Counted from the stretch's first letter, positions 16,445 to 27,769 are shown. The stretch: 64,000 bases of DNA from Actinoplanes couchii (GCF_016862075.1 NZ_BOMG01000026.1:1-64000), one strand, 5' to 3'. Numbers and translations are program-made. The notes: a model not told the origin generated them from the letters alone.

Positions 16445-17539
16445 TCAGCCGCGGACGGACGGGGTGACGAACGGCGGCTTGACCAGGCGCGCCTCGATCC
16501 GGCGGCCACGGATGTCGATCTCCACCAGGGCGCCGTCGGCCAGGCCCGGGGCGGTGTCGATCAGGGCGAGGGCGATGCCGATCTTCTTCGTGGGCGAGAA
16601 GGTGCCGCTGGTGGTCTCGCCGACGAGCTGCTCCCCCACGTACACACTCATGTGTCCCCGGGGGATGCCGCGACCGGTCAGCTCCAGGCCCCGCAGTGAC
16701 CGGCGCGGACCGGCGGTCTTCTCGGCCTGGAGAGCCGTGCGGCCCCAGAACTCCGGCTTGCCCCAGCCCACCGCCCAGCCGGAGCGGGCCTGCACCGGGC
16801 TGATGTCGAGGGTGAGCTCCTGGCCGTGCAGCGGGTAGCCCATCTCGGTGCGCAGCGTGTCCCGGGCGCCCAGGCCGCACGGGCGGACCCCGGCCGCGAT
16901 GATCGCGTCCCACACCGCGGGCGCGCTGTCCCACGGGACGACCAGCTCGTAGCCGTGCTCGCCGGTGTACCCGGTCCGGCAGACGATCAGCTCGGTGCCG
17001 CCCAGCACACCGGTCTCGAACGACATGTAGCCGTGTGACACCGGGAGGCCGAGTTTCCCGAGGATCTCGGCCGACTGCGGGCCCTGGACGGCCAGCACGG
17101 CGTGCCCGCGGTGCTCGTCAGTGACATCGACACCGGCCGGGGCGGCCTCCACCAGGCGGCGGACCACCTCGGCGGTGTTCGCGGCGTTCGGGATCAGGAA
17201 GACGTGGTCGTCGCCGTACAGGTAGGCGATCAGGTCGTCGACGACACCGCCGGACTCGTCGCAGCAGAGCGTGTACTGCGCCTTGCCGGGCTCGATGCGG
17301 CCCAGGTCGTTGGTGAGGCAGGAGTTCACGAAGGCGGCCGCGCCGGCCCCACGGACCCGGGCCTTGCCGAGGTGCGACACGTCGAACACGCCGGCCGATT
17401 CACGGACCGCGGCGTGTTCCTTCAGGACTCCTCCACCCGCGTACTCCAGAGGCATGTCCCAGCCTCCGAAGGAGGCGAACTTGGCGCCGAGGGCGACGTG
17501 ACGGTCGTGCAAAGGAGACTGGAGAAGCTCGGCAGACAT
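16445..17539 (-). CDS. gcvT: Glycine cleavage system T protein (aminomethyltransferase)
   Basis: A 364-residue folate-dependent aminomethyltransferase. It takes the aminomethyl group from lipoylated H protein and gives methylene-tetrahydrofolate and ammonia. Family features are [10 protein letters not shown] near residue 50, [12 protein letters not shown] and [15 protein letters not shown]. The ATG at 17539 (MSAELLQSP) fits the usual N terminus; longer frames run into the promoter region shared with pepA. The other gcv genes are not in the window. No glycine riboswitch was recognised upstream. Confidence 0.9.
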   Translation of the reverse strand: MSAELLQSPLHDRHVALGAKFASFGGWDMPLEYAGGGVLKEHAAVRESAGVFDVSHLGKARVRGAGAAAFVNSCLTNDLGRIEPGKAQYTLCCDESGGVVDDLIAYLYGDDHVFLIPNAANTAEVVRRLVEAAPAGVDVTDEHRGHAVLAVQGPQSAEILGKLGLPVSHGYMSFETGVLGGTELIVCRTGYTGEHGYELVVPWDSAPAVWDAIIAAGVRPCGLGARDTLRTEMGYPLHGQELTLDISPVQARSGWAVGWGKPEFWGRTALQAEKTAGPRRSLRGLELTGRGIPRGHMSVYVGEQLVGETTSGTFSPTKKIGIALALIDTAPGLADGALVEIDIRGRRIEARLVKPPFVTPSVRG

Positions 17540-17659
17540 GAGACTCAACTTACCGGTGACCTTGGGCGGGTTTAGAGTCGCGGAGACAACACATGCTTCC
17601 CGATAGCCGGGAACGCGCCCACAGGCGTGCTCCCGGCCCCGACGTCCCGGAGAGTCCGA

Positions 17660-19195
17660 GTGACCCAGCCCACCCTCAGCCTGGTCGACACCGACCCGGC
17701 CGAATCCGCGGTCGATGCCATCGTCATCGGCTTGCACAGCCAGCCCGACGAGGACGGCACCCTGCTACCGGCCGCCGGGGCCGAGAGCATCGCCGCGGCC
17801 TTCGACGGCAAGCTGACCGCGACGCTGGCTCTGCTCGGCGCGACCGGCGCGGCCGGCGAGGTCACCAAGCTGGCCACCCTCGGCACCATCTCCGCGCCGC
17901 TGCTGGTCGCGGTCGGCCTGGGCACCGAGCCGACCGGCCCGGCCCCCGAGCTGGAGACGCTGCGCCGGGGCGCCGGCGCCGCGGTCCGCGCGCTGGCCGG
18001 CAGCTCCACCGTGGTGCTGGCGCTGCCGGTGCCGGACGACTCGGACGCCGCTCCGGTCCTGCGGGCCACCCTGGAGGGCGCGCTGCTCGGCGGGTACCGG
18101 TTCGCCGGTTACAAGTCGAAGCCGGCCAAGGGCCGCCGGGAGCCGGTCGCCGAGCTGCGCCTGCACGTGCCGGACGCCGCCGACGAGACCGCGCTGGCCG
18201 AGCTGGAGCGGGCCGCGATCGTGGCCCGCGCGGTCCGGCAGAGCCGGGACTGGGTGAACACCCCGCCGAACGCGCTGCGCCCGGCCGACCTCGCCGACCA
18301 GGTGGCGGCGGCCGCGACCGAGGCCGGCCTGGAGGTCGAGGTCCTCGACTTCGACCAGCTCAAGGCCGGTGGCTATGGAGGTATCGTGGCGGTCGGCCAG
18401 GGCTCCGAGGCCCCGCCGCGCCTGGTCAGGCTGACCTACACGCCGTCCGGGGTGGAGAGCCCGAAGCGGGTGGCGCTGGTCGGCAAGGGCATCACCTTCG
18501 ACACCGGTGGCGTGAGCATCAAGCCCGCCGCCGGCATGTGGGAGATGAAGTCCGACATGGCCGGTGCGGCGTCGGTGGCGGCGGCCATGCTCGCGGTCGC
18601 GGCGCTCAAGCCGGCCGTGGCGGTCTCCGGTTACCTGGCGATCGCGGAGAACATGCCGTCCGGATCGGCGTACCGGCCGGGCGACGTGATCACCATGTTC
18701 AACGGCAAGCGGGTCGAGGTGTTCAACACCGACGCCGAGGGCCGGATGGTGCTGGGCGACGCGATGGCGCGGGCCTGCGCGGACGGCACCGACTACCTGT
18801 TCGAGACGTCGACGCTGACCGGCGGGCAGGTGATCTCGCTCGGCAAGCGGATCGCCGGGCTGATGGGCTCGGACGAGGCGACCGCGCTGGTCGAGACGGC
18901 CGGCACCGCGGTCGGCGAGCCGGCCTGGCGGATGCCGCTGCCGGACGACGTGCGCAAGGGCATGGAGTCGGAGATCGCCGACATCTGCCAGACGAACGCG
19001 AACCTGGACCGGGCCGGGCACATGCTGCAGGGCGGGGTCTTCCTGCGCGAGTTCGTGACCGAGGGGGTCGAGTGGGCGCACATCGACATCGCCGGTCCCG
19101 CCTACCACACCGGTGAGGCCACCGGTTACTGGACGAAGGGCGGCACCGGTGTTCCGGTCCGCACCCTGCTGGCAGTGATCGACGACCTGGCCTGA
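17660..19195 (+). CDS. pepA: Leucyl aminopeptidase (M17)
   Basis: A 511-residue cytosolic di-metal aminopeptidase. The M17 signature [13 protein letters not shown] and the metal/catalytic Lys segment [16 protein letters not shown] are present. It removes N-terminal residues, preferring Leu, from peptides. The GTG at 17660 has a GGAGAG binding site eight bases before it and is preferred over the upstream TTG/ATG-like codons. It diverges from gcvT. Confidence 0.9.
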   Translation: MTQPTLSLVDTDPAESAVDAIVIGLHSQPDEDGTLLPAAGAESIAAAFDGKLTATLALLGATGAAGEVTKLATLGTISAPLLVAVGLGTEPTGPAPELETLRRGAGAAVRALAGSSTVVLALPVPDDSDAAPVLRATLEGALLGGYRFAGYKSKPAKGRREPVAELRLHVPDAADETALAELERAAIVARAVRQSRDWVNTPPNALRPADLADQVAAAATEAGLEVEVLDFDQLKAGGYGGIVAVGQGSEAPPRLVRLTYTPSGVESPKRVALVGKGITFDTGGVSIKPAAGMWEMKSDMAGAASVAAAMLAVAALKPAVAVSGYLAIAENMPSGSAYRPGDVITMFNGKRVEVFNTDAEGRMVLGDAMARACADGTDYLFETSTLTGGQVISLGKRIAGLMGSDEATALVETAGTAVGEPAWRMPLPDDVRKGMESEIADICQTNANLDRAGHMLQGGVFLREFVTEGVEWAHIDIAGPAYHTGEATGYWTKGGTGVPVRTLLAVIDDLA

Positions 19196-19213
19196 TCTTC
19201 ATCTTTCTCAGGA

Positions 19214-19240
19214 CGCCGCCCGGTCTCAGGCCGGGCGGCG
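19214..19240. terminator. Bidirectional hairpin between pepA and the small gene
   Basis: A 10-bp perfect stem (CGCCGCCCGG / CCGGGCGGCG) with a 7-base loop lies between convergent genes. The stop codon of the minus-strand gene is in the loop. There is no strong U-tract on either side. Confidence 0.6.
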
Positions 19241-19546
19241 CTTCTGCCGCTCGTTGTAGTCCCGCATCCGCTGGGGGTATCCGAGCAGCTTGATGTCGTA
19301 CGTCGGCATGCTGAGCTGGTGCGCGAACTTCCACGCGACGTCGGGCGAGCCGATCCGGCGCCGGGTCCATTCACCGTCGTGTGCCACAAGCAACAGGGTG
19401 GTCTCGGTCACTGTCGTCTGCGGCTCGATGAACGCCTCGACTCCCCGACGGGAGCGGAAGAATTGCGTAAGATGCTCAAGATCGGCCTGGTTGACCTGCT
19501 TGCCGCCGGGCCCGGCGGTCCGGGGACGCCGTCGAAACCAAGCCAC
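19226..19546 (-). CDS. Conserved actinobacterial protein of unknown function
   Basis: A 106-residue soluble protein that starts MAWFRRRPR and contains a compact alpha/beta-like stretch (TETTLLLVAHDGEWTRRRIG, KLLGYPQRMRDYN). The sequence has the evenly conserved look of small proteins found beside pepA/lpd in actinomycetes, but I cannot name a function. It converges with pepA through the hairpin at 19214-19240. Confidence 0.65.
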   Translation of the reverse strand: MAWFRRRPRTAGPGGKQVNQADLEHLTQFFRSRRGVEAFIEPQTTVTETTLLLVAHDGEWTRRRIGSPDVAWKFAHQLSMPTYDIKLLGYPQRMRDYNERQKRRPA

Positions 19547-19710
19547 CGTGCCTCCTCACGTTCGATCCCGCAAGGGTACGTCGGACCGACGTGTCGTGGG
19601 GCACCTGGCTGCATTGACCGGGTCGGGAAGTGACAAGATGTCAACGACGGGACTGTGACCGTTTCCATTGTGTGACCCACACCGGAGACGATGCGACCAC
19701 TGGAGTCAAC

Positions 19711-21102
19711 GTGAGCCAGCCCAACGGCGGAACCTTCGACATCGTCATTCTCGGCGCAGGTAGTGGTGGCTATGCGGCCGCTCTGCGTGCCGCCCAGTTC
19801 GATCTCAAGGTGGCGCTGATCGACAAGGCCGAACTCGGCGGCACCTGCCTGCACCGCGGCTGTATCCCGACGAAGGCGCTGCTGCACGCGGCGGAGATCG
19901 CGGACCAGACCCGCGAGAGCGAGCAGTTCGGTGTCAAGGCCGATCTGGTCGGGATCGACATGGCCGGCGTGAACGCCTATAAGGACGGTGTCGTCGGGCG
20001 CCTCTTCAAGGGCCTGACCGGCCTGCTCGGTCACAACAAGAACATCACCATCGTCCAGGGCGCGGGCAAGCTCGTCAGCAAGGACACCGTCGAGGTCGAC
20101 GGCAAGCGCTACACCGGGCGCAACGTCATCCTCGGCACCGGTTCCTACTCCCGTTCGCTGCCCGGCCTGGAGGTCGACGGCGTGCGGGTGCTGGCCAGTG
20201 AGCACGCCCTGAAGCTGGACCGGGTGCCGCAGTCGGCGATCGTGCTGGGCGGCGGCGTGATCGGCGTCGAATTCGCCAGCGTGTGGAAGTCGTTCGGCGC
20301 CGACGTGACCATCATCGAGGCCCTGCCCCGCCTGGTCGCGGCGGAGGACGAGGAGATCTCGAAGCAGGTCGAGCGCGCCTTCCGCAAGCGCAAGATCAAC
20401 TTCAAGGTCGGCAAGCCGTTCGAGAAGGTCGAGAAGACCGAGAACGGCGTCAAGGTGACCATCCAGGGCGGCGAGACCCTGGAGGCCGAGGTCCTGCTGG
20501 TCGCGGTCGGCCGTGGCCCGACCACCGCGAACCTGGGCTTCGAGGAGCAGGGCATCACCCTCGACCGGGGCTTCGTGATCGTCAACGAGCGCCTGCACAC
20601 CGGCGTCGGCAACATCTACGCCGTCGGCGACATCGTGCCCGGCCTGCAGCTCGCGCACCGCGGCTTCCAGCAGGGCATCTTCGTGGCCGAGGAGATCGCC
20701 GGCAAGAACCCGGCGGTCATCGACGAGGCGGGCATCCCGCGGGTCACCTACTCCGACCCCGAGGTCGCGTCGGTCGGCATCACCGAGGCCAAGGCCAAGG
20801 AGAAGTACGGGGCCGACAAGGTCTCGACGTACAACTACAACCTGGGCGGCAACGGCAAGAGCCAGATCCTCAAGACCGCGGGCTTCATCAAGCTCGTCCG
20901 GGTCGAGGACGGCCCGGTCGTCGGCGTCCACATGGTCGGCGCGCGGGTCGGCGAACTCGTCGGCGAAGCCCAGCTGATCACCAACTGGGAGGCCTTCCCC
21001 GAGGAGGTCGCCCAGCTCGTACACGCCCACCCGACGCAGAACGAGGCGCTGGGCGAGGCCTTCCTCGCGCTCGCGGGCAAACCGCTGCACGCGCACAGCT
21101 GA
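19711..21102 (+). CDS. lpd: Dihydrolipoyl dehydrogenase (E3)
   Basis: A 463-residue flavoprotein disulfide reductase. It has the FAD-binding ILGAGSGGYAAALRA, the redox-active disulfide in GGTCLHRGCIPTK, an NAD-binding GGGVIGVEFAS and the C-terminal His-Glu pair in HAHPTQNEALGEAF. It reoxidises the lipoyl arm of 2-oxoacid dehydrogenases. The GTG at 19711 has GGAG eight bases upstream and begins just before the FAD fold. The lipoyl E2 gene follows after 39 bases. Confidence 0.95.
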   Translation: MSQPNGGTFDIVILGAGSGGYAAALRAAQFDLKVALIDKAELGGTCLHRGCIPTKALLHAAEIADQTRESEQFGVKADLVGIDMAGVNAYKDGVVGRLFKGLTGLLGHNKNITIVQGAGKLVSKDTVEVDGKRYTGRNVILGTGSYSRSLPGLEVDGVRVLASEHALKLDRVPQSAIVLGGGVIGVEFASVWKSFGADVTIIEALPRLVAAEDEEISKQVERAFRKRKINFKVGKPFEKVEKTENGVKVTIQGGETLEAEVLLVAVGRGPTTANLGFEEQGITLDRGFVIVNERLHTGVGNIYAVGDIVPGLQLAHRGFQQGIFVAEEIAGKNPAVIDEAGIPRVTYSDPEVASVGITEAKAKEKYGADKVSTYNYNLGGNGKSQILKTAGFIKLVRVEDGPVVGVHMVGARVGELVGEAQLITNWEAFPEEVAQLVHAHPTQNEALGEAFLALAGKPLHAHS

Positions 21103-21141
21103 TTTCGATCGCGTTCTGACGTCTAAGGAGTTTGGGAAATA

Positions 21142-22947
21142 ATGCCGACATCGGTAACCATGCCGCGGCTGGGTGAGAGCGTCACCGAGGGCACCGTCAC
21201 CCGCTGGCTCAAGCAGGAGGGCGAGCGCGTCGAGGCCGACGAGCCGCTGCTCGAGGTCTCCACCGACAAGGTCGACACCGAGATCCCGTCGCCCGCCGCG
21301 GGCATCCTCTCGCGGATCGTGGTCGGCGAGGACGAGACCGCGGAGGTCGGCAGCGAGCTGGCCGTCATCGCCGGTGACGGCGAGGACGCCGGTTCCGCCG
21401 CTTCTTCGGATTCCTCTTCGGCCGCGCCCGCTTCGTCCGCGCCCGCCGAAGAGGCCGAGCCGGAGCCCGCCGCCCCGGCCGAGCCGTCGACCGAGAAGCC
21501 GGTCGAGGCGGAGGCCCCGGCCCCGGCCGCGCAGTCCGGTGGCGAGGGCACCGAGGTGAAGCTGCCCGCCCTGGGCGAGAGCGTCACCGAGGGCACCATC
21601 ACCCGCTGGCTGAAGGCCGTCGGCGACACCGTCGAGGCGGACGAGCCGCTGGTCGAGGTCTCCACCGACAAGGTCGACACCGAGCTGCCGTCGCCGGTCG
21701 CCGGCACGCTGCTGGAGATCAAGATCGGCGAGGACGAGACGGCTGAGGTCGGCGCCGTCCTGGCGATCGTCGGCACGCCGTCGGCCGCCCCGGCCGCCGC
21801 TCCGGCTCCGGCCGCGCCGGCGCCCGCCGCTGCCCCGGCCCCCGCCGCTGAGAAGCCCGCGCCCGCCGCTGAGAAGCCGGCTCCCGCGCAGGCGGCCGCG
21901 CCGAAGGTGGAGAGCGCTCCGGCTCCGCAGATCCCGCAGGCGACCGAGACCGCGAAGGCCGCCCCGGCGCCCGCCGCCGTCTCTTCGAACGGGGCCGGCG
22001 ACGCCGGTTACGTCACGCCGCTGGTCCGCAAGCTGGCCGCCGAGAAGGGCGTGGACCTGTCCAGCCTGACCGGCACCGGTGTGGGTGGCCGAATCCGCAA
22101 GCAGGACGTCATCGACGCCGCCGACAAGGCGGCCGCCGCTGCCGCCGCGCCGGCCGCCGCCGAGACGCCCGCCGCTGCCCCGGCCCCGTCGGCCGCGCCG
22201 AAGGCCAAGCCGGAGCCGAGCCCGCTCCGTGGCCGCACCGAGAAGCTGCCCCGGATCCGTCAGACGATCGCCCGCCGCATGGTGGAGTCGCTGCAGATCT
22301 CGGCTCAGCTGACCACGGTGGTCGAGGTGGACGTCACCAAGATCGCCAACCTGCGGAACAAGGCGAAGGCCGCTTTCCAGGCCAAGCACGGCGTGAAGCT
22401 GACCTTCCTGCCGTTCTTCTCCCTGGCCACGGTCGAGGCGCTGCAGCAGCACCCGGTGGTCAACTCGTCGCTGGACATGGAGGCGGGCACCGTCACCTAC
22501 CACGGCGCCGAGCACCTGGGCATCGCGGTGGACGCGCCGAAGGGCCTGGTCGTCCCGGTCATCAAGGACGCCGGTGACCTCAACCTGGCCGGTCTGTCCA
22601 AGCGGATCGCGGACCTCGCGGACCGCACCCGCAACAACAAGATCGGTCCGGACGAGATCGGCGGCGGCACCTTCACGCTGACCAACACCGGCAGCCGGGG
22701 CGCGCTCTTCGACACCCCGATCATCAACCAGCCGCAGGTCGGCATCCTCGGTCTCGGCGCGGTCGTCAAGCGCCCGGTGATCGTGAACGACCCGGAGCTG
22801 GGCGAGATCATCGCGCCGCGCTCGATGGTGTACCTGGCGCTCTCCTACGACCACCGGATCGTGGACGGCGCCGACGCGGCCCGCTTCCTGGGCACGATGA
22901 AGGAGCGGCTGGAGGCCGGCAACTTCGAGGCCGACCTCGGTCTGTAA
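21142..22947 (+). CDS. sucB: Dihydrolipoyl acyltransferase (E2) of a 2-oxoacid dehydrogenase complex
   Basis: A 601-residue protein with two lipoyl domains (residues about 3-77 and 131-206, each with the modified Lys in STDKVDTE), Ala/Pro linkers, a subunit-binding domain (about 290-328, [13 protein letters not shown]) and a catalytic domain (about 370-600, ending [15 protein letters not shown]). The actinobacterial SucB type serves mainly the pyruvate complex and shares lpd as E3. The lipoyl domains should be served by LipB (27770) and LipA (31986). A strong terminator follows. Confidence 0.9.
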   Translation: MPTSVTMPRLGESVTEGTVTRWLKQEGERVEADEPLLEVSTDKVDTEIPSPAAGILSRIVVGEDETAEVGSELAVIAGDGEDAGSAASSDSSSAAPASSAPAEEAEPEPAAPAEPSTEKPVEAEAPAPAAQSGGEGTEVKLPALGESVTEGTITRWLKAVGDTVEADEPLVEVSTDKVDTELPSPVAGTLLEIKIGEDETAEVGAVLAIVGTPSAAPAAAPAPAAPAPAAAPAPAAEKPAPAAEKPAPAQAAAPKVESAPAPQIPQATETAKAAPAPAAVSSNGAGDAGYVTPLVRKLAAEKGVDLSSLTGTGVGGRIRKQDVIDAADKAAAAAAAPAAAETPAAAPAPSAAPKAKPEPSPLRGRTEKLPRIRQTIARRMVESLQISAQLTTVVEVDVTKIANLRNKAKAAFQAKHGVKLTFLPFFSLATVEALQQHPVVNSSLDMEAGTVTYHGAEHLGIAVDAPKGLVVPVIKDAGDLNLAGLSKRIADLADRTRNNKIGPDEIGGGTFTLTNTGSRGALFDTPIINQPQVGILGLGAVVKRPVIVNDPELGEIIAPRSMVYLALSYDHRIVDGADAARFLGTMKERLEAGNFEADLGL

Positions 22948-22957
22948 GGGTTTTCTC

Positions 22958-22999
22958 ATGGAGGGGCACGCCACTGCGGCGTGCCCCTCCATTTGTTTT
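22958..22999 (+). terminator. Rho-independent terminator after sucB
   Basis: A perfect 15-bp stem (5' arm 22958-22972, 3' arm 22978-22992) with loop ACTGC is followed by TTGTTTT. It closes the lpd-sucB transcript. Confidence 0.9.
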
Positions 23000-23031
23000 C
23001 AAACCATCGGTTTCCGGGAAAGAATCACGAC

Positions 23032-23949
23032 ATGCGGATCGTCATGGCCGGTGCGTCCGGTTTCCTCGGCACCCGGCTCGCCGAACGACTGAGCCAGAGC
23101 GGCCACGAGATCGTCCGGCTGGTCCGGCGGCCCACCGACCGGGCCGGTGAGGCCACCTGGGATCCGGCGCAGGGCCGGCTGGACGCCGAGGTGCTGGCCG
23201 GCGCCGGCGCTGTGATCAATCTCGCCGGGGCGAACATCAACGGGCGGCGCTGGACGGCCGCCTACAAGCGGGTGCTGCGGTCCAGCCGGATCGACACCAC
23301 CGACACGATCGCCCGCACCATCGGCCGGCTGCCGGCGGACGAGCGGCCCCGCACGCTGCTGCAGGCGTCCGGCGCCGGGTGGTACGGCGACACCGGCGAG
23401 CAGGAGGTCACCGAGGAGGCCCCGGCCGGCAACACGTTCCTCGCCGACCTGTGCCGGGTGTGGGAGGCCGCCGCCCGGCCCGCCGAGGACGCCGGCACCC
23501 GGGTGGTGCTGCTGCGTACCGCGCCGGTGGTCGGTCCCGACAGCGGCCTGCTCAAGCCGCTGCTGCCGCTGTTCAAGCTGGGTGGCGGCGCCAAGCTCGG
23601 CGGTGGGCGGCAGTGGATGGCCTGGATCTCCGGCGCCGACTGGCTGGCCGCCTCGGAGTTCCTGCTGGAGCGGGAGGACCTGGCCGGCCCGGTCAACATG
23701 GTGTCGCCGCGGCCGGTGCGCAACGACGAGTTCACCCGCGACCTGGCAGGTGCGGTGCGCCGGCCGGCTCTGCTGGCGGTGCCGGGGCCGGTGCTGGACG
23801 TGGTGCTCGGTGAGATGGCCGGTGAGCTGCAGCGCAGTCAGCGGGTGCTGCCCGGGGTGCTGTCGGGTGCCGGGTTCGCGTGGACCTACCCCGGAATGGC
23901 CGAGGCGATCGCCGTCTCGGTGCGCCCCGAAGCGGCGATGACCTCCTAG
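23032..23949 (+). CDS. TIGR01777 family NAD-dependent epimerase-like protein
   Basis: A 305-residue protein of the extended SDR fold, with the nucleotide-binding start VMAGASGFLGTRLAERL and the family segments VINLAGANINGRRW, QASGAGWYGDTGE and the C-terminal DUF1731-like tail near ELQRSQRVLPGVL. Members are related to YfcH/SulA-type proteins. The substrate is not known. It sits just after the sucB terminator and is probably transcribed on its own. Confidence 0.8.
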   Translation: MRIVMAGASGFLGTRLAERLSQSGHEIVRLVRRPTDRAGEATWDPAQGRLDAEVLAGAGAVINLAGANINGRRWTAAYKRVLRSSRIDTTDTIARTIGRLPADERPRTLLQASGAGWYGDTGEQEVTEEAPAGNTFLADLCRVWEAAARPAEDAGTRVVLLRTAPVVGPDSGLLKPLLPLFKLGGGAKLGGGRQWMAWISGADWLAASEFLLEREDLAGPVNMVSPRPVRNDEFTRDLAGAVRRPALLAVPGPVLDVVLGEMAGELQRSQRVLPGVLSGAGFAWTYPGMAEAIAVSVRPEAAMTS

Positions 23950-23980
23950 GATTTCAGGCTCGCTTGCTACTCTGCGGCTG

Positions 23981-25852
23981 ATGTCCGTCGCCGCCACCGC
24001 CCCTGCCGCGTCCGCCGATCCGCCTGCCCAGCCGCCGTCACGCCGTGCCCGGCCGTGGCGGGCCCATCTGACCGTCGCCGCCCTGGCGCTGGGGATGGCC
24101 GTCTACGTGACCAACGGGCTCTGGCGGGATCCGTACAACCATGTGCTCTCCGACAACGTCGGTGACACCGCGTTCTTCGAGTGGTTGCTGGGCTACGGCG
24201 TCTACACGCTGGGGCACGGGGCGAACCCGTTCTTCACCGACCTGATGAACGTGCCGTGGGGTGTGAACCTGGCGGCGAACACGTCGATCTCGGTCTACAC
24301 GATCCTGTTCGCGCCGCTGACCTGGCTGGCCGGGCCACAGGTCACCTTCGTGACGATCCTGACGCTGAACCTCGCCGGGTCGGCGTTCCTGTGGTACCTG
24401 TTCCTGCGCCGCTGGCTGGTGAGCAGCCCGGTCGCGGCCGGGCTGGGCGGCATGTTCTGCGGGTTCGCGCCCGGTTTCATCTCGCATGCCAACGGCCACC
24501 TGAACTGGACGGCCGGGTGGGTGGCGCCGCTGGTGGTCTGGCAGGTGCTGCGGTTGCGGCAGCCGGGCCGGTGGCTGCGCAACGGGTTCGTCCTCGGGCT
24601 GATGCTGGCGGCATTCTTCACCATCGCCGCGGAAGGGCTGTTCTACACCGCGCTGGCCGCGGGCCTGTTCGTGGTGATCTGGGCGACGGCCGGGCCGGTG
24701 CGCGACGAGGTCCGGGCCGCCTGGGGCACCGTGCTGCGGGCGGTGGGGGTGGCCGCCGTGGTCGCCGGGGCGCTGCTGGCGTACCCGCTCTACATGCACT
24801 TCGCCGGGCCGCAGACGTTCTCCGGCACCGGCTACAACCAGCGTTACTTCGCCGAGGACGTGGCGGCCTACCTGTCGTTCCCGAGCCGGTCGGTGGCGGC
24901 GCTGTTCGGGCTCGGTTCCGATCTGGGACCGAACCGGACCGAGGAGACCAGCTACTTCGGCGTACCGCTGGTGGCCCTGATGATCGTCTCCGCGGTGCTG
25001 GTGTGGCGTCGGGCGGCGCCCGGGCGGAAGGCGACCCTGCGCGCGATCTACCTGGTCGGCGGGGTATTCATGGTCCTGTCCTGGGGGCCCCGGTTCAACT
25101 GGATGGACGCCGAGTGGCCGATCCCGCTGCCGTGGGCGGCACTGGCCCGGCTGCCGCTGTTCGACGCGGCGCTGCCGTTGCGGCTGGCGCTGATCGTGGC
25201 GGTGGTGTTCGGCATCCTGCTGGCGCTGGTCACCCAGGAGCTGCTGGACGGGCGGATCGACGGGCCGAACCTGCGGACCGGGCTGACCGCGGCCATCGTG
25301 GCGGCTCTGATCCCGGTCTTCCCGCTGCCGGTGCGGCACCAGGACCGGTCGCCGGAGCCCGCCTTCATCGCCAACGGCACCTGGCAGCGGTACGTGTCGG
25401 AGAACGGTGTGATGTCGTCCCTGCCGTTCGCCCTGAACGTGCACGCCGACGGGCAGCGCTGGCAGGCGTACACGATGGCCCGCGGCGGCGCCCAGTACCG
25501 GATGCCCGGCGGTTACTTCCTCGGCCCGATGACCGAAGGTGAGGAGGGGCGCAAGCAGATGGGGCGGATCGGTGCTCCCACGCTCCCCACCGACTGGCTG
25601 TTCACCCGGGCGGCCCTCTACGGCTACGTCACCGAACTGAGCAACGCCGACCGCGCACAGGCCCGCTCCGACTTCGCCTACTGGGGCCTGGAGGCGGTCT
25701 TCCTGCCCGAGACGATCACCGGAAGTGACCACATGACGTTGTTCCGCAACGCCGTCGAGGTGACCGCGACCGATCTGCTCGGCCCTCCGGAGGAGGTGGA
25801 CGACGTGCTGGTGTGGCGCATTCGTCCCGGCGTGGACCCGATCGATCGATGA
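23981..25852 (+). CDS. GT-C-like polytopic membrane protein, paralogue 1
   Basis: A 623-residue protein with about 11 membrane segments and a C-terminal soluble domain of about 130 residues. The long first loop after TM1 (DNVGDTAFFEWLLGYGVYTL, then NPFFTDLMNVPWGVN) has the acidic residues expected of lipid-linked sugar transferases of the GT-C class. I infer a glycosyltransferase-like role in the envelope, not a specific reaction. The gene at 25849 is a clear paralogue and overlaps its stop by four bases. Confidence 0.65.
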   Translation: MSVAATAPAASADPPAQPPSRRARPWRAHLTVAALALGMAVYVTNGLWRDPYNHVLSDNVGDTAFFEWLLGYGVYTLGHGANPFFTDLMNVPWGVNLAANTSISVYTILFAPLTWLAGPQVTFVTILTLNLAGSAFLWYLFLRRWLVSSPVAAGLGGMFCGFAPGFISHANGHLNWTAGWVAPLVVWQVLRLRQPGRWLRNGFVLGLMLAAFFTIAAEGLFYTALAAGLFVVIWATAGPVRDEVRAAWGTVLRAVGVAAVVAGALLAYPLYMHFAGPQTFSGTGYNQRYFAEDVAAYLSFPSRSVAALFGLGSDLGPNRTEETSYFGVPLVALMIVSAVLVWRRAAPGRKATLRAIYLVGGVFMVLSWGPRFNWMDAEWPIPLPWAALARLPLFDAALPLRLALIVAVVFGILLALVTQELLDGRIDGPNLRTGLTAAIVAALIPVFPLPVRHQDRSPEPAFIANGTWQRYVSENGVMSSLPFALNVHADGQRWQAYTMARGGAQYRMPGGYFLGPMTEGEEGRKQMGRIGAPTLPTDWLFTRAALYGYVTELSNADRAQARSDFAYWGLEAVFLPETITGSDHMTLFRNAVEVTATDLLGPPEEVDDVLVWRIRPGVDPIDR

Positions 25853-27759
25853 GTTCGGGGCTGGATAACCTCCGCGACGTGACGATCGCCGCGCCTGCCC
25901 CGATCACCTCCGACCCCTCGTCGAAGAAGGCTGATATATCCGGACGTAAGTGGCCTGCTCATCTGGCCATGGCCGCTTTCTCCCTGGCGGCTGCCGTCTA
26001 TGTCTGTCAGGGGCTCTGGCGGGCGCCTCAGCAGAACGTGGTCGCCGACAACGTCAGCGATCAGGGCCAGTTCGAGTGGATGCTGTCGTACGGCGTCTAC
26101 GTGCTCCAGCATCTGGGCAACCCGTTCTTCACCGAGCTGCTGAACGCGCCCCGTGGTGTGAACCTGGCGATGAACACGTCGAGCACGTTCTACGCCGTGC
26201 TGTTCTCGCCGCTCACCCATTTCGCCGGGCCGCAGGTCACCTTCGTGACCATCCTGACGCTCAACCTGTCCGGTTCGGCGTTCGTCTGGTACCTCTTCCT
26301 GCGCCGCTGGCTGGTCCGCAGCGGGCTCGCGGCAGCCGTCGGCGGGCTGATCTTCGGGTTCTCCCCCGGGCTGGTCTCGCACGCCAACGGTCACCTCAAC
26401 TGGACCTCCGGCTGGATGGTCGGCATCGTCGCGTGGTGGGTGCTCAAGCTCACCGACCGCGACCACTGGCTGCGCAACGGCATCGTGCTCGGTCTGCTCT
26501 GCACCATGGGGTTCTCGGTGGCCGCCGAGGCGCTCTTCTTCGCCGCCTTGGCCAGCGGCATCTTCCTGTTCGTCTGGCTGCTGTCGCGCCCCGGCCTGAA
26601 ACGGGCCAGAACCGCACTGCCGCCACTGCTCAAATCGCTGGGCGTGACCGCGCTGGTCGCCGGGACGCTGCTGGCCTGGCCGCTCTACATGCACTTCCAC
26701 GGGCCGCTGAAGTTCTCCGGGACCGGTTTCCGGATGCGGTTCTACTCCGAGGACCTAGTCTCCTACGTCGCGTTCCCCCTGCCCTCGGTGGCCGGCGCGT
26801 TCGGCTGGGGCGCCGACCTGGCCCCGAACGCGACCGAGGCCACCTCGTTCCTGGGCGCCCCACTGATCCTGCTGTTCATCGCCGCGGTGGCGCTGCTGTG
26901 GCGCCGGTCGTCGCCGGAGCGCCGGGTCACCCTGCGGGCCCTGACCGTGATCGCGATCCTGTTCTTCCTGCTGTCGCTCGGCCCGCGGCTGCGGTTCCTG
27001 GGTGAGGAGCAGTCGCACATTCCGCTGCTGTACGCGCTGCTGGTGGAGGCGCCGCTGTTCGATTCGGCGCTGCCGGTCCGCTATACGCTGGTGGTGGTCG
27101 TGGCGATCGCGCTGGTGATCGCCCTGTTCCTGGACGAGTTCCTGACCAAACGGATCGCGGTGCGGCTGGCCGCGGTGGGTGTGGTGTTCCTCGCCGTCGC
27201 CCCGATCGCCCCGCTGCCGCTGCGCACCCTGGAACGCGCTCCGGAACCGCTCTTCATCTCCAGCGGCAAGTGGAAGGACTACGTCACCGACGACGGCGTG
27301 ATGACGTCCCTGCCGCTCTCCATCGACGTGGCCGTGGACAGCATGCGCTGGCAGGCGTACACGATGGCCCGTGGCGGCGACTCGCAGTTCCGGATCCCGG
27401 CCGGCTACTTCCTCGGCCCCCAGGACTACGAGGAGACCGGACGGCACCTGGTCGGCCGGGTCGGGGCGCCGGACCGCCCGACCGATCAACTGCTCTACAA
27501 GGCCGCCCGCTGGGGCCAGGTGCCGAGGATCACCAACGAGCAGCGGCTGCAGGCCCGGGTCGACTTCGCGTACTGGGAGTTGCAAGCGGTCTTCCTCCCG
27601 GAGACGGTCACCGGCCCGAACGGCCCGCTCAACCGGGATGCCCTGCTGCGCCTCGCCACCCAACTGCTCGGCGAACCGGAGCAGGTCCAGGACGTACTGG
27701 TGTGGCGCATCCGGCCGGGCGTGGATCCGGTCGACGTGATCGAGGAGACGCAGGGCTAG
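25849..27759 (+). CDS. GT-C-like polytopic membrane protein, paralogue 2
   Basis: A 636-residue relative of the protein encoded upstream. It shares [24 protein letters not shown], the loop with [15 protein letters not shown] and the C-terminal [11 protein letters not shown]. The ATG at 25849 lies inside the previous stop (ATGA), so the two are co-translated, perhaps as partners with different acceptors. An N-terminal cytosolic extension of about 40 residues differs from paralogue 1. No specific reaction can be assigned. Confidence 0.65.
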   Translation: MSSGLDNLRDVTIAAPAPITSDPSSKKADISGRKWPAHLAMAAFSLAAAVYVCQGLWRAPQQNVVADNVSDQGQFEWMLSYGVYVLQHLGNPFFTELLNAPRGVNLAMNTSSTFYAVLFSPLTHFAGPQVTFVTILTLNLSGSAFVWYLFLRRWLVRSGLAAAVGGLIFGFSPGLVSHANGHLNWTSGWMVGIVAWWVLKLTDRDHWLRNGIVLGLLCTMGFSVAAEALFFAALASGIFLFVWLLSRPGLKRARTALPPLLKSLGVTALVAGTLLAWPLYMHFHGPLKFSGTGFRMRFYSEDLVSYVAFPLPSVAGAFGWGADLAPNATEATSFLGAPLILLFIAAVALLWRRSSPERRVTLRALTVIAILFFLLSLGPRLRFLGEEQSHIPLLYALLVEAPLFDSALPVRYTLVVVVAIALVIALFLDEFLTKRIAVRLAAVGVVFLAVAPIAPLPLRTLERAPEPLFISSGKWKDYVTDDGVMTSLPLSIDVAVDSMRWQAYTMARGGDSQFRIPAGYFLGPQDYEETGRHLVGRVGAPDRPTDQLLYKAARWGQVPRITNEQRLQARVDFAYWELQAVFLPETVTGPNGPLNRDALLRLATQLLGEPEQVQDVLVWRIRPGVDPVDVIEETQG

Positions 27760-27769
27760 GCTTCAAGGC

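Noticed and set aside
17540-17659. Glycine riboswitch before gcvT
   Set aside because: The 120-base gap shared with pepA is too short and shows no conserved glycine-aptamer core.
19408-22992. A 1194-codon minus-strand frame opposite lpd and sucB
   Set aside because: It is the complement of two certain genes; Ala/Gly/Arg-rich with no motif.
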